Shown one piece after another: positions 51,662-61,363 of a stretch of DNA of 64,000 bases. A program made the translations under genes and the position numbers. Each line of letters starts with the position of its first letter. Position 1 is the stretch's first letter. The notes below the pieces were generated by a model. That model did no database searches. It was not told where the DNA came from and was given only the letters and a program-made list of their open reading frames with translations. Source of the DNA: Terribacillus saccharophilus (GTDB taxonomy: Bacteria > Bacillota > Bacilli > Bacillales > Amphibacillaceae); contig NZ_NPBD01000007.1 in assembly GCF_002272745.1 (NCBI RefSeq), forward strand, positions 1-64,000. Reading direction: 5' to 3'.

Positions 51662-51883
51662 TTATTCAGCTTTTTCCTGCAGTATAAAATGCAGCACGAT
51701 GAGAAATAAGCCGATTATTCCTGCGATGATGGGGAACCACAGAGAACCTGTATGGTAGTATCCTTGCTTCACGTCTTCATCAAATAGCATTACTTCATGG
51801 GGAAAAGCCCTAGAGAACAAATCAACGAAAAAGAACATTACAATTGAAATGGCAATAAAAATGATTCCAGAAAAAAAATACAT
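51662..51883 (-). CDS. Small two-helix membrane protein
   Basis: A 73-residue protein: TM1 GIIFIAISIVMFFFVDLFS, polar loop, TM2 FPIIAGIIGLFLIVLHFIL, acidic end. ATG 51883 is chosen (AAAGGAG 11 nt upstream); the frame from 51913 overlaps that site. It is upstream of rap on the same strand, separated by its own terminator. Function unknown. Confidence 0.65.
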   Translation of the reverse strand: MYFFSGIIFIAISIVMFFFVDLFSRAFPHEVMLFDEDVKQGYYHTGSLWFPIIAGIIGLFLIVLHFILQEKAE

Positions 51884-52555
51884 AGATTTCAATTCTCCTT
51901 TATAATTCCTCAATTATGAAGTCCAACAATGTAGGACACCATATATTATGAATTTTGTCATAATATATATATAAGATTTAGTAAATCCAAATTCTATTCC
52001 TTTAAGAAAATACTATATTTTTTTAATGTAAATATTAATCTCCATAACAGATAAACCTGTTTTTAGACAGGTTCTTATAAGAATCGGCGCCTTTCCTATG
52101 GGAGGCGTCGTTTTGTGTTAGCCTATTTAATCAAATCTTTACAAGAAACGTAATTAGAAAAAATCTATGTTTGTTACATTTATATTGGGGTACAAAGAAG
52201 TGAAATGTTGCTATTTCATATTAATTATTTTAGAAAATTACGATGGGCGATGGGCGTGCTGATGCATAAATAAAAGTCCCAATTTGTAAATGCCCGCAGA
52301 TCATCTTTATTCAGTACTTAAGGAGGAAAAAGGTAAGTAGCTCTTTTAAAAAGAGATTAACAGTATGGGTGTGAATCCTTATTATACATTTTTTGGGAAT
52401 GTCTGTGAAATTTCTTAACCTAAATTTTGGGGGCGGTCAAAAGTAGGGAAGAGCGTGCCTCCATAAGCATTTTTAAAACAATGTAAGAAATTAGATAGAA
52501 ATGGATACTCAAAGATTAGACTATCAGGCTATTAATCTAAGATGCGGGGTGTATC
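51884..52555 (+). other. 670-bp gene-free region with hairpins ahead of the GT2 gene
   Basis: It holds AACCTGT/ACAGGTT (52054-52073) and GCGCCT/AGGCGT (52087-52108, followed by CGTTTTG) on the plus strand, with no plus-strand gene before them, so they may belong to a small RNA or leader. From 52313 a stretch contains AAGGAGGAAAAAGG and GGGTGTGAATCC (52375 region), faintly like parts of the c-di-AMP (ydaO) riboswitch, but the conserved 3' part is not convincing. Confidence 0.4.
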
Positions 52556-53842
52556 ATGGTTAAAGATGCGTTAGAGATATTAAGTCATTTCATTTTTTAC
52601 ATTGGATTATTATTTACATTGGTATTTGTTTATAAAGTTGTCTACATAATTGTTGCCTTTAAAGCGAGAAGAAGCAAATATTCAAAAGAGAAAGAAGTTC
52701 CTTTTCGCAAATACGCTTTTTTAATTCCAGCTCGAAATGAAGAACTCGTTATCGGGCAGTTGATTGAAAGTATAAAGAATCAGAATTACCCTAAGGAATT
52801 GTATGATATCTTTGTTATTGCTGACAACTGTACGGATAATACAGCGCAGATTGCTAGGGAAGCAGGAGTGATCGTCGCTGAACGCTTTAACGATAAGCTG
52901 GTTGGGAAGGGATATGCGCTTAAGCATATGCTGAATATCATTGAGATGGACTATTCATCTAAGAATTACGATGGATACTTTGTATTTGATGCTGATAATC
53001 TTCTTGATGAGAATTACATATTTGAGATGAACAAAACCTTTAATCAAGGATACAGGGTCATTACGAGTTATCGAAATTCCAAAAACTATGATCAGAATTG
53101 GATTACGTCTGGATATGCGCTTTGGTTTTTATATGAAGCAGAGTTCCTTAACCGTCCAAGAATGTTTCTTAACACGAGTTGTGCTGTTTCAGGAACAGGC
53201 TTCTTAGTCAATGCGGATGTTTTTAAAGAAAATGGCGGCTGGGTTCATCACCTTCTTACAGAAGACATTGAATTCACGGTCGCGCAGATTATTAAAGGTG
53301 AAAAGATTGGATATTGCAGCAGTGCAGTATTTTATGACGAACAGCCTTCTACATTCGGACAGTCTTGGAAACAACGGTTACGTTGGGCAAAGGGGTTTTA
53401 CCAGGTATTCATGAAATACGGTAAAGAGCTGTCTTATGGTATGATCCGTGGAAAAGGAAATAGATTTTCATGCTTTGATATGATGATGACGGTGCTGCCA
53501 GTAGTAATTGTTTCCATGCTCTGCCTTATCGGTAATATACTGATACTTTTACTTGTATCATTCGAAGGAAAAGGACTGTTCCAAACTTATCTAGCAGGGG
53601 GAGCTTTAGGGGTTCTGTGGATTTATGGATTGCTTTTTGCACTTGGACTGATAACCACCATAATGGAATGGGATAAAATTCGTTGTCCAAACTGGAAAAA
53701 AATCTTTTATCTGTTCACTTTCCCACTCTTTTTGTTTACCTATTTGCCAATCTCCATCGTGGCGTTGTTCAAGAAAATAGAATGGAAACCAATTCCTCAT
53801 ACGGTTGTGAAATCTCTTGAAGATTTGCGCCAACGATCCTGA
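52556..53842 (+). CDS. Processive GT2 glycosyltransferase
   Basis: A 428-residue membrane glycosyltransferase. TM near residues 12-35, then the GT-A domain with FLIPARNEELVIGQLIESI, DxD-type FVFDADNLLDENYI, the acceptor motif LTEDIEFTVA and the processive signature QRLRWAKG (Q-x2-RW); the C-terminus has three or four membrane helices. This is the architecture of cellulose synthase/NodC/IcaA-like enzymes making and exporting a beta-linked polysaccharide. It stands alone with a long leader and no partner genes. The weak GCGGGGTG precedes the ATG. Confidence 0.83.
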   Translation: MVKDALEILSHFIFYIGLLFTLVFVYKVVYIIVAFKARRSKYSKEKEVPFRKYAFLIPARNEELVIGQLIESIKNQNYPKELYDIFVIADNCTDNTAQIAREAGVIVAERFNDKLVGKGYALKHMLNIIEMDYSSKNYDGYFVFDADNLLDENYIFEMNKTFNQGYRVITSYRNSKNYDQNWITSGYALWFLYEAEFLNRPRMFLNTSCAVSGTGFLVNADVFKENGGWVHHLLTEDIEFTVAQIIKGEKIGYCSSAVFYDEQPSTFGQSWKQRLRWAKGFYQVFMKYGKELSYGMIRGKGNRFSCFDMMMTVLPVVIVSMLCLIGNILILLLVSFEGKGLFQTYLAGGALGVLWIYGLLFALGLITTIMEWDKIRCPNWKKIFYLFTFPLFLFTYLPISIVALFKKIEWKPIPHTVVKSLEDLRQRS

Positions 53843-53935
53843 CTTGGGAAGGTCTTTTCTTCCGTATCGTATATATCTCAAACTGGAGCAAACACCTTTT
53901 CAGTTTACACTGACTTTAAATTCTAATGAAAGCAA

Positions 53936-53968
53936 AAATCCCCCTCATTTTTGAAATGAGGGGGATTT
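53936..53968. terminator. Bidirectional terminator between GT2 and dbpA
   Basis: AAATCCCCCTCATTT/AAATGAGGGGGATTT, a 15-bp stem with a 3 nt loop. Confidence 0.9.
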
Positions 53969-53979
53969 AAGTTTTTATA

Positions 53980-55425
53980 TTATTTTATTGCTTTGCTTAC
54001 TTTTAACTTTTTCCCTTTGATAGTCGTATTCTCCATGGCTTGTAAAACTATTGAGCCCTTTCCATTCAGAATATCAACGTATGACATTTGATCCTGGATA
54101 GTTATAATGCCGATATCGTCTGCTGTGACTCCAGGGATTTTTGCGAGCGTTCCAACAAAATCAACAGCGCGAATTTTTTTCTTTTTACCACCGTTGAAAT
54201 GGAGTTTCATAATATCTTGATTGATTCGGGCTGTTTTGTTATTTCTTACAATGCGTTTACTGCTAAGTTTTTCTTCAAAAGCAGCTTTTCCACCTGCAAC
54301 TTCTGATTGACTAGGAGCTTCTATAGTAGGTATTTCAAAGCCGATATATCTTTCTATTGCCCTTATGAACTTTCCTTCATAAGGGGTTGAGAATGTGATG
54401 GCCTTTCCTTTATTTCCGGCACGTCCAGTTCTTCCAGTTCGGTGCACATAGGATTCTTTTTCCATAGGAATGTCATAGTTGATGACAAGTTTTACGTTAT
54501 CAATATCAATACCTCTGGCAGCTACATCAGTGGCCACTAAATAGCGGAAGTTCCCTGATTTGAAACCTTCCATAACAGCAAACCGGTCTTCTTGTTCTAG
54601 TCCACCATGGAGTCTCTCGCAAGAATAGCCAGCTTCATCCAGTTCGCTATACACAGTCTCAACGTGTTCTTTTGTTCGACAGAAAATTAGGCAGCTGTCT
54701 GGATTTTCTACAACTGTGACGTTTTTAAGAAGGGAGATCTTTTCTTCTTCTTTTGCTTCGATTAATAAATGTTCAATCGTATCGGCTGTTACTCCAGTTG
54801 ATTCAATCTCAATGCGAGTAGGATCTTTCATATATTTAAGGCAAAGATTTTCAATGTCTTTAGGGAAGGTAGCTGAAAAAACCATTGATACTCGGTTTGA
54901 AGGCAGTTTTTTAATGATTGCTTCCACTTCATCGATGAAACCTTTATTAAGCATTTCATCAGCTTCATCTATAATAAGATACTTTATTTGATCCAAAGCT
55001 AGGGTTTCACGTTCTATATGGTCCATGACCCGTCCAGGCGTACCAACAACTACATGCGTTTTTTGTTGCAATTCTTCCTTTTGCTTCTTAAAAGGTTCTT
55101 TTCCATAGACGGCTACTGCCTTAATGCGTTTAAACCTTCCGATATTCGTAATATCCTCGCGGACTTGGACCGCAAGCTCCCTAGTTGGGGTAAGAATTAA
55201 AGCCTGTGGTTTTTTTTCCTCCCACACAACCATTTCGGAAACAGGAATACCGAAGGAAGCAGTCTTTCCACTTCCTGTTTGAGCTTTTACGAGAAGATCT
55301 TGATTTTCCAATGCTAATGGAATGACTTCACTTTGAACTTCTGTTGGAGTTTCGTATTTTAACACAGCTAGTGCTCTTTTTATTTCTTCGCTTATTTGGT
55401 AATCCGCAAAACTTACTTTACTCAT
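53980..55425 (-). CDS. dbpA: DEAD-box RNA helicase DbpA (YxiN type)
   Basis: A 481-residue helicase: Q motif ([14 protein letters not shown]...PTEVQ), Walker [20 protein letters not shown] box (IIDEADEML), SAT, and C-terminal motifs [12 protein letters not shown] and [10 protein letters not shown]. The C-terminal extension (about 400-481) is a DbpA RNA-binding domain ([34 protein letters not shown]) that targets 23S rRNA helix 92. It acts in 50S ribosome assembly, particularly in the cold. The ATG lies after AGGTTAAATA. Single gene. Confidence 0.9.
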   Translation of the reverse strand: MSKVSFADYQISEEIKRALAVLKYETPTEVQSEVIPLALENQDLLVKAQTGSGKTASFGIPVSEMVVWEEKKPQALILTPTRELAVQVREDITNIGRFKRIKAVAVYGKEPFKKQKEELQQKTHVVVGTPGRVMDHIERETLALDQIKYLIIDEADEMLNKGFIDEVEAIIKKLPSNRVSMVFSATFPKDIENLCLKYMKDPTRIEIESTGVTADTIEHLLIEAKEEEKISLLKNVTVVENPDSCLIFCRTKEHVETVYSELDEAGYSCERLHGGLEQEDRFAVMEGFKSGNFRYLVATDVAARGIDIDNVKLVINYDIPMEKESYVHRTGRTGRAGNKGKAITFSTPYEGKFIRAIERYIGFEIPTIEAPSQSEVAGGKAAFEEKLSSKRIVRNNKTARINQDIMKLHFNGGKKKKIRAVDFVGTLAKIPGVTADDIGIITIQDQMSYVDILNGKGSIVLQAMENTTIKGKKLKVSKAIK

Positions 55426-55568
55426 TATTTAACCTCGTTTTTTTGTTTTTTCATTATGTGTATAGTATTTTTTTAAACAAATATTATATGCATTATGTGA
55501 ATATGGTTCATTATACTTGAAAAGTGAGGGGCAAATCGGCTTTTATTATAGTTTTTAAAAAGAAATCA

Positions 55569-55604
55569 AGGCATGTGCCCGGAACAATACCGGACAACAT
55601 GCCT
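55569..55604 (-). terminator. Terminator after the PBP gene
   Basis: AGGCATGT..CCGG/CCGG..ACATGCCT stem. The downstream T-rich tract on the minus strand is interrupted. Confidence 0.7.
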
Positions 55605-55659
55605 AATGAGATAATATATCTAACTTTGTGAGTTCTTCGTAATAATGTTATTCAAATTT

Positions 55660-57714
55660 CTATTCTTCTTCAGGTGCAGTATGCTCGTAGTAGTATTCGA
55701 GAGCGCGGTTGGCAATATTATATGTTATTGGATACTGTTGTCCACCGCTGATGATGCCCAGGTTTGGTACCATGATAGCAAATGCTATGTCAGGATTATC
55801 CGCATCGGCATAGCCAATCAGTGTCCAGTTTTCCAGATCTGTGCCGTTTTTACTTGTTTGGGCGGTGCCTGTTTTACCAGCGATGTTATAGCTTTTTGCC
55901 TTATTAGTAAGGTGGCGGCTAGCAGTGCCGTTCGAAGTTTGGAAGACCATCTCAAAGCCAGTTTTTACTCGTTCAATTTGTTCATCTGTCGCAGTAATCT
56001 TATTCAATACTTCTGGAGAAACTGTATCTGCGAGCGGACCAAGTTCATCTTTTTTATTGGATGGTTCATGTATCTCACTTACGAAATGCGGCTTAATTCG
56101 GTAACCGCCATTTGCGATTGTTGAGATATACTGAGCTAATTGCATAGTAGTATACGTGTCGTACTGACCTATTGAAAAGTCCATCAGGTTACCAGCTTGA
56201 CCGGCATTTCCTACGTACCCGGTAGATTCAGAAGGCAAGTCTATACCGGTTTCCACACCTAACCCTACTTGATTATAATAGTTGCGTAACACCCGAAATG
56301 AATCTGGCTCAAATGAAACACTTTGATTGTATTTGTAATGGTATTCGCCGCCTAGACGCAGAGCGACATTGAACATGTATACGTTGGAAGATTTCTGTAA
56401 AGCCTGCAAGTCAGAGGTTGGACCCATATCTTTATAAGATCCTTTAGGTTCCGTACCCGCAATTTTCATTTTTTTATCGATGAATACATCTCCCATATTC
56501 ACGACACCTTCTTGATACCCAGCAAGCAATGTCGCTCCCTTAACAGTGGAACCAACTGCATTCGCGCTGAAGACAGTGTTCATATCGGCAGATTCGTACT
56601 CATAGTTTTCCCGATTATAGTGTTGTCCGCTGGCAGCATAAATTTCTCCTGTGTTCGGGTTTAGCATGACTGCCATCGCATCTTCCAGGTAACTATTTGC
56701 ACCAGGATGTCTGTTGATGGCACTCTTTAGTTCATCGCGTACAATCTTATCCAATTCTTTTTGGAAGTCCATATTGATAGACAACTGAAGATCCTGGCCG
56801 CGCTGCCCTTCAGAAATAACTTCCTGTGAGACGATGTTATTGTTATTATCCGTTACATAACGGACGCGTTTCTTGTCACCCTTCAGTAAGCTTTCGTATT
56901 CCTTCTCTAAACCGCTTGTACCGATACGGTCGTTCAATTGATAGTTGCGGGATTTATAATAATCTTCTTCCCCTTCTGGGATACCGGTCTTAATGCCGCC
57001 AAGAATACCTTGAAGGGAACCGTCATATGGATAATTACGTATCCAATCAGTTGTAACATTGATACCTGACATGTCACCCATGTTTTCGGCAATTGTTGCA
57101 TACTCTCTTTCGCTTACGTCTTTGTTCTTGATTACATGCGGTACAAGCTCAGTTGCACTATCCAGCTCACGCTTGATACTAATGATCTGTTTTGCTTTTT
57201 CATCATTCTCAAGCTCTTTGTAATCATCCTCTGTTATCCGGTCAAGTGTCGTATCGTACACTTCAGCATCATCAAGTGACTCTTTTTCAGAAGCTGTTAT
57301 TCGTTTATTCGCTTCTTCTGTATTTAATAAGAACCAATATTCCTTGTATTCGCGCTCGGTGATTTTCTCTATAGATTTATCTTCCATCTTGATAATATCG
57401 GCGAGTTTAGTCGCGATATCAAGCCGTTTATCAGCAGGATCTCCGTTCTTTGGCGGGGTGTATGTAATAGAATAAACAGGTTCATTTCCTACAATCACAT
57501 TTCCACCACTATCATAAATCATGCCGCGCGGAACAGAAATCTCAGCGATATCATTAGTTGTCGCTTCCAATACTGCCTGGTGCTCTTCGCCATTAATGAT
57601 CTGCACAACTCCAAGCTGCAAAACCAAGGCAGAGAACAGCAAGAAAACAATCACAAACAAAACATTGAGACGGAAAGGAAGCAATGCGCGCTTTTTCCTC
57701 CTTTTTTTGGTCAT
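55660..57714 (-). CDS. Class B penicillin-binding protein (PbpA/PbpH type)
   Basis: A 684-residue transpeptidase. N-terminal basic stretch (MTKKRRKKR) and one membrane helix (NVLFVIVFLLFSALVLQLG), a PBP dimer domain (ISVPRGMIYDSGGNVIVGNEPVYSITYTPP) and a penicillin-binding domain with SxxK (GSTVKGATLL), SxN (KSSNVYMF) and KTG (AGKTGTAQ). It cross-links peptidoglycan during elongation, as B. subtilis PBP2A/PbpH does. Start: ATG 57714, with TTGGAGG 11 nt upstream; ATG 57741 has no site and lies near the presumed transcription start. Confidence 0.87.
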   Translation of the reverse strand: MTKKRRKKRALLPFRLNVLFVIVFLLFSALVLQLGVVQIINGEEHQAVLEATTNDIAEISVPRGMIYDSGGNVIVGNEPVYSITYTPPKNGDPADKRLDIATKLADIIKMEDKSIEKITEREYKEYWFLLNTEEANKRITASEKESLDDAEVYDTTLDRITEDDYKELENDEKAKQIISIKRELDSATELVPHVIKNKDVSEREYATIAENMGDMSGINVTTDWIRNYPYDGSLQGILGGIKTGIPEGEEDYYKSRNYQLNDRIGTSGLEKEYESLLKGDKKRVRYVTDNNNNIVSQEVISEGQRGQDLQLSINMDFQKELDKIVRDELKSAINRHPGANSYLEDAMAVMLNPNTGEIYAASGQHYNRENYEYESADMNTVFSANAVGSTVKGATLLAGYQEGVVNMGDVFIDKKMKIAGTEPKGSYKDMGPTSDLQALQKSSNVYMFNVALRLGGEYHYKYNQSVSFEPDSFRVLRNYYNQVGLGVETGIDLPSESTGYVGNAGQAGNLMDFSIGQYDTYTTMQLAQYISTIANGGYRIKPHFVSEIHEPSNKKDELGPLADTVSPEVLNKITATDEQIERVKTGFEMVFQTSNGTASRHLTNKAKSYNIAGKTGTAQTSKNGTDLENWTLIGYADADNPDIAFAIMVPNLGIISGGQQYPITYNIANRALEYYYEHTAPEEE

Positions 57715-57856
57715 AATGTTCTTTGCCTCCAATTTTTCCATAATGATTCCATTATATCATTGGCATAGTATTGCTTCATCATAGTTCTGAGTTTTTTTTG
57801 CATAAACTAGCAATGCATGTATAATTATCATTAGTAAGAGAATTGGGGGAGATTAA

Positions 57857-58225
57857 ATGGTCCAATCAATCAATACAAAAGTCGATTTAGTTATAGATGC
57901 AACCTCACATAGAATGTCGGAATATGGGAGAATCATGATCGGAGATAAAGGGTTTGAGTTCTTCAATAAACGTGATGCTCGTAAGTTTATTCAGATTCCT
58001 TGGGAAGAAGTTGATCTTGTGATTGCTTCCGTGCTGTTAAAAGGAAAATGGATTCCGCGTTATGCTATTAAAACAAAACGAAATGGAACATATACATTTT
58101 CTTCTAAAGATCCGAAGAGAGTTCTCCGGGCGATGCGTGAATATGTAGATCCGAACCATATGGTAAAATCGTTAGGTTTCTTTGATGTAATTAAACGCGG
58201 TGTGAAGAGTAAAGTTATAAAGTAG
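57857..58225 (+). CDS. manO: DUF956 family protein (ManO-like), PTS-associated
   Basis: A 122-residue protein with the DUF956 pattern: VDLVIDATSHRMSEYGRIMIGDKGFEFFNKRDARKFIQIPWEEVDLVIASVLLKGKWIPRYAIKTKRNGTYTFSSKDPKRVL. Genes of this family occur almost always beside mannose-type PTS operons (manO in lactobacilli); here the PTS genes follow on the same strand. GGGGGAG precedes the ATG. Molecular role unknown; a link to man-PTS abundance or regulation is inferred. Confidence 0.82.
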   Translation: MVQSINTKVDLVIDATSHRMSEYGRIMIGDKGFEFFNKRDARKFIQIPWEEVDLVIASVLLKGKWIPRYAIKTKRNGTYTFSSKDPKRVLRAMREYVDPNHMVKSLGFFDVIKRGVKSKVIK

Positions 58226-58360
58226 CATATTTTAAATTGTCAGCTAGTAAGAATGTACTAAATTATTAGCTTTGAAGTCTTGTAAGAAAAAAAACGATGT
58301 GCTACAATATTTTTGGAAGCTCACTAAAGAACTCAGGTGCTTTATTTTTTTAATGCATAA

Positions 58361-58374
58361 TTAAAGCGCTTGCA
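58361..58374 (+). promoter_or_regulatory. CcpA cre-like site of the man operon
   Basis: TTAAAGCGCTTGCA: a single deviation (T for G at position 2) from TGWAARCGYTWNCW. It lies 34 bp upstream of the RAT element, in a place that allows promoter control. Confidence 0.6.
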
Positions 58375-58406
58375 AGATAAAATTAAATAGCTATCGCAAT
58401 TATTTT

Positions 58407-58439
58407 TTACGTGTTACTGATTCGATCAGGCATGAGTAA
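58407..58439 (+). promoter_or_regulatory. RAT-like antiterminator target for a LicT/BglG protein
   Basis: Hairpin TTAC-g-TG-tta-CTGAT / ATCAG-g-CA-tga-GTAA with a TCG loop. The conserved blocks TGTTACTG and CAGGCA of bgl-type RATs are present at the right distance. Its 3' half (CAGGCATGAGTAA) is also the 5' arm of the following terminator, so the two structures are mutually exclusive, the defining layout of LicT-controlled leaders. Confidence 0.65.
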
Positions 58440-58520
58440 AAAAGTATTGATTTAAAACGAAGAAGGGTTTTTCTATTCCGGTATCTTCTTTTAATCTGCT
58501 TTTTACTCATGCCTTTTTTA
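58428..58520 (+). terminator. Leader terminator of the man-PTS operon
   Basis: AGGCATGAGTAAAAA (58428-58442) pairs with TTTTTACTCATGCCT (58500-58514). A second internal stem, GAAGAAG/CTTCTT, closes most of the loop, and a T6 tract follows. It separates manO from manL and overlaps the RAT. Confidence 0.8.
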
Positions 58521-58608
58521 TTGTTTTTCATCGAATAAGTAATCGCTTTAGACGAGCTGACCCATGTGTATTCCAGCTTTAACAATAATTCTAACAGGAG
58601 GTAAAAAG

Positions 58609-59574
58609 ATGGTAGGAATTATCATTGCCACGCATGGTGAATTTGCTACTGGTATCTTACAATCCGGGACGATGATCTTCGGAGAACAGAAAAATGTAGA
58701 AGCTGTTACATTGATGCCGAGCGAAGGACCTGCTGATGTAAAGTTGAAAATGGAAAAAGCAATCGCCTCTTTCGACAACAAGGATGAAGTATTATTCTTA
58801 GTCGATCTTTGGGGTGGAACTCCTTTCAACCAAGCCAACAGCTTGATTGAGGGACACGAGGATAAATGGGCGATTGTAGCTGGTTTGAACCTGGCAATGC
58901 TGATTGAAGCTTTTGCATCGCGTTTCTCCATGGAGACTGCACATGAGATTGCTTCGAAAATTTTAAGCACTGCGAAAGAAGCGGTTCAAGTAAAACCGGA
59001 AGCATTAGAACCGGCAGCTCCTGCTGCTGCAGCAGGTCCATCCAATACAGGTGCCCCTGGTACGTTTGAATACGTATTAGCGCGTATTGATACACGTTTA
59101 CTTCACGGTCAAGTGGCGACGGCATGGACGAAAAATACACGGCCTACACGTATCATCGTCGTATCTGATGAGGTAGCAAAGGATGATCTTCGTAAGAAAT
59201 TGATCCAGCAGGCTGCTCCTTCAGGTGTAAAGGCGCACGTTGTTCCGATCAATAAAATGATCGAACTTGCAAAGGATGATCAGCACTTTGGCGGTCAGCG
59301 CGCACTGCTTCTTTTCGAGAACCCGCAGGATGCGCTAAGAGCAGTAGAAGGCGGAGTGCCACTGAAGACAATCAACGTTGGTTCGATGGCTCACTCCCCT
59401 GGTAAAGTTCAGCCAAATAAGGTGCTTGCTTTTGGCCAGGAAGATATTGATACTTTCGCTAAGCTGAAAGAAAAGGGTCTCAGCTTCGATGTACGTAAAG
59501 TACCGGGTGATTCCAAAGGCAATATGGACGAGATTTTGAGAAGGGCGCAAGCGGAGTTAAACAAACAAAGGTAA
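58609..59574 (+). CDS. manL: Mannose-family PTS IIAB component
   Basis: A 321-residue fusion: IIA-Man domain (1-130, phospho-His9 in IIATHGEFATG), a Pro/Ala-rich linker (about 130-152) and IIB domain (153-321, phospho-His166 in RIDTRLLHGQVATAW). It passes phosphate from HPr to mannose/glucose/glucosamine imported by IIC-IID. ACAGGAGG lies before the ATG at 59 kb's 5' side (58609); upstream in-frame ATG 58564 lacks a site. First gene of the PTS operon, after the leader terminator. Confidence 0.9.
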   Translation: MVGIIIATHGEFATGILQSGTMIFGEQKNVEAVTLMPSEGPADVKLKMEKAIASFDNKDEVLFLVDLWGGTPFNQANSLIEGHEDKWAIVAGLNLAMLIEAFASRFSMETAHEIASKILSTAKEAVQVKPEALEPAAPAAAAGPSNTGAPGTFEYVLARIDTRLLHGQVATAWTKNTRPTRIIVVSDEVAKDDLRKKLIQQAAPSGVKAHVVPINKMIELAKDDQHFGGQRALLLFENPQDALRAVEGGVPLKTINVGSMAHSPGKVQPNKVLAFGQEDIDTFAKLKEKGLSFDVRKVPGDSKGNMDEILRRAQAELNKQR

Positions 59575-59609
59575 TCCTGACTAGCATATAAAAAGGAGGA
59601 TGAATGATC

Positions 59610-60416
59610 ATGGATTTGACAATGATTCAAATCATATTAGTTGTTATCGTGGCATTTTTAGCAGGTGTCGAAGGAATCTTAGATGAATTCCACTTTCACC
59701 AGCCAATCATTGCCTGTACGTTAATCGGCTTGGTTACAGGAGAACTTGTACCATGTCTTATCTTAGGCGGAACCTTGCAAATGATTGCTATGGGATGGGC
59801 AAATATTGGTGCGGCTGTAGCGCCGGATGCAGCATTGGCATCCGTGGCATCTGCAATTATTTTAGTCTTAGGCGGTCAAGGTGAAGCAGGCGTTATTCCT
59901 GCAATTGCAATTGCAGTTCCGCTTGCAGTTGCAGGTTTGCTTTTGACAATTATCGTCCGTACGCTTGCTACAGGGATAGTTCATTTAATGGATGCTGCGG
60001 CAAAGGAAGGAAACTTCAGAAGAGTTGATATGTGGCATATTATTGCCATCGTTATGCAAGGTCTGCGTATTGCAATCCCAGCTGCATTAATTGTAGCGAT
60101 TGGCGCAGCTCCGGTTAGAGACTTGCTTACAGCTATGCCAGCTTGGCTGACGGACGGTTTGGCTGTCGGCGGGGGAATGGTAGTAGCCGTTGGTTATGCG
60201 ATGGTTATCAACATGATGGCGACAAGAGAGGTTTGGCCATTCTTCGCGATTGGTTTCGTCTTGGCGACAATCCCTTCCATCACACTTCTAGGTCTTGGTG
60301 GTATCGGTGTAGCACTTGCACTTATTTATCTAGCACTTACGAAACAAGGCGGTTCAGGTGGTGGCGGAAACGGCAACACTGGAGATCCGTTAGGCAAAAT
60401 CATCGATGACTATTAA
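59610..60416 (+). CDS. manM: Mannose-family PTS IIC component
   Basis: A 268-residue membrane subunit: helices and hairpins typical of IIC-Man (FLAGVEGILDEFHFHQPIIACTLIGLVTGELVPCLILGGTLQMIAMGWANIGAAVAPDAALASV). The hydrophilic C-terminal tail (QGGSGGGGNGNTGDPLG) is glycine-rich. With IID it forms the sugar channel and, in other bacteria, is the receptor for class IIa bacteriocins. AAGGAGG is upstream; ATG 59610 gives better spacing than ATG 59604. Confidence 0.9.
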   Translation: MDLTMIQIILVVIVAFLAGVEGILDEFHFHQPIIACTLIGLVTGELVPCLILGGTLQMIAMGWANIGAAVAPDAALASVASAIILVLGGQGEAGVIPAIAIAVPLAVAGLLLTIIVRTLATGIVHLMDAAAKEGNFRRVDMWHIIAIVMQGLRIAIPAALIVAIGAAPVRDLLTAMPAWLTDGLAVGGGMVVAVGYAMVINMMATREVWPFFAIGFVLATIPSITLLGLGGIGVALALIYLALTKQGGSGGGGNGNTGDPLGKIIDDY

Positions 60417-60434
60417 GAAGGAGGAGGAGAAAAA

Positions 60435-61346
60435 ATGGCTGAACAATTGAAGTTATCCAAAAAAGATCGCGTTGCTATTTGGTGGCGTTCCACTTTCATT
60501 CAAGGCTCCTGGAACTACGAGCGTATGCAAAACGGTGGCTGGGCATTTTCCATGATTCCAGCAATCAAAAGATTATATAAAACAAAAGAAGACCGTGCTG
60601 CAGCATTGCAGCGTCACTTGGAATTTTTCAATACACATCCATACGTTGCTTCACCGATCATCGGGGTGACGTTAGCGCTTGAAGAAGAACGGGCTAATGG
60701 TGCACCAGTTGACGACAAGGCTATTCAAGGTGTTAAAGTAGGAATGATGGGACCGTTGGCAGGTATCGGGGATCCAACCTTTTGGTTCACAGTGAAACCA
60801 ATCCTTGGGGGGTTAGCTGCATCACTTGCTTTGACTGGTAACATTCTCGGTCCAATTCTTTACTTTGTTCTATGGAATCTGATTCGTATGGGATTCACTT
60901 GGTATACTCAGGAACTTGGTTACAAGGCTGGTTCCAAAATTACCGAAGATTTATCTGGCGGACTGCTGCAGGATATAACCAAGGGCGCCTCGATTCTTGG
61001 GATGTTCATATTAGGTTCACTGGTTAACAGATGGGTATCAGTCGCATTCGCGCCAACTGTATCGGAAGTTCAACTCGACGAAGGTGCTTATATCGACTGG
61101 GATGAATTACCGGCAGGCTCGGAAGGCATCAGGACTGCTCTGGAACAACAGGCCGCCGGCCGATCATTAAGCGAAACAAGTGTCACAACCTTACAAGACA
61201 ACTTGGACAGCTTGATTCCTGGTTTGGCAGGACTATTGATAACGCTGCTTTGCATGTGGCTGCTTAGAAAGAAAGTTTCTCCGATTGCGATGATACTTGG
61301 ATTGTTCGCAGTGGGTATTGTCTTTCACGTAATTGGCTTGATGTAA
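60435..61346 (+). CDS. manN: Mannose-family PTS IID component
   Basis: A 303-residue membrane subunit. IID motifs: FIQGSWNYERMQNGGWAFSMIPAIKRLY, FFNTHPYVASPIIGVTLALEEERANG, KVGMMGPLAGIGDPTFWFTVKPI, and a C-terminal hydrophobic part. Between the membrane segments lies a long polar insert (about residues 205-258, rich in Glu/Ser/Gln), where sensitive man-PTS proteins carry the extracellular region that matters for class IIa bacteriocin recognition. AAGGAGGAGG precedes the ATG. Confidence 0.9.
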   Translation: MAEQLKLSKKDRVAIWWRSTFIQGSWNYERMQNGGWAFSMIPAIKRLYKTKEDRAAALQRHLEFFNTHPYVASPIIGVTLALEEERANGAPVDDKAIQGVKVGMMGPLAGIGDPTFWFTVKPILGGLAASLALTGNILGPILYFVLWNLIRMGFTWYTQELGYKAGSKITEDLSGGLLQDITKGASILGMFILGSLVNRWVSVAFAPTVSEVQLDEGAYIDWDELPAGSEGIRTALEQQAAGRSLSETSVTTLQDNLDSLIPGLAGLLITLLCMWLLRKKVSPIAMILGLFAVGIVFHVIGLM

Positions 61347-61363
61347 TGAACAAATATGGAAGT

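Noticed and set aside
52313-52430. c-di-AMP (ydaO) riboswitch
   Set aside because: Only GGGTGTGAATCC and a purine stretch resemble the family; the conserved 3' block and pseudoknot cannot be aligned, so it is not annotated as a riboswitch.
57857-58225. DUF956 protein as bacteriocin immunity protein
   Set aside because: This family accompanies man-PTS operons in many bacteria without bacteriocins, so ManO is the simpler reading.
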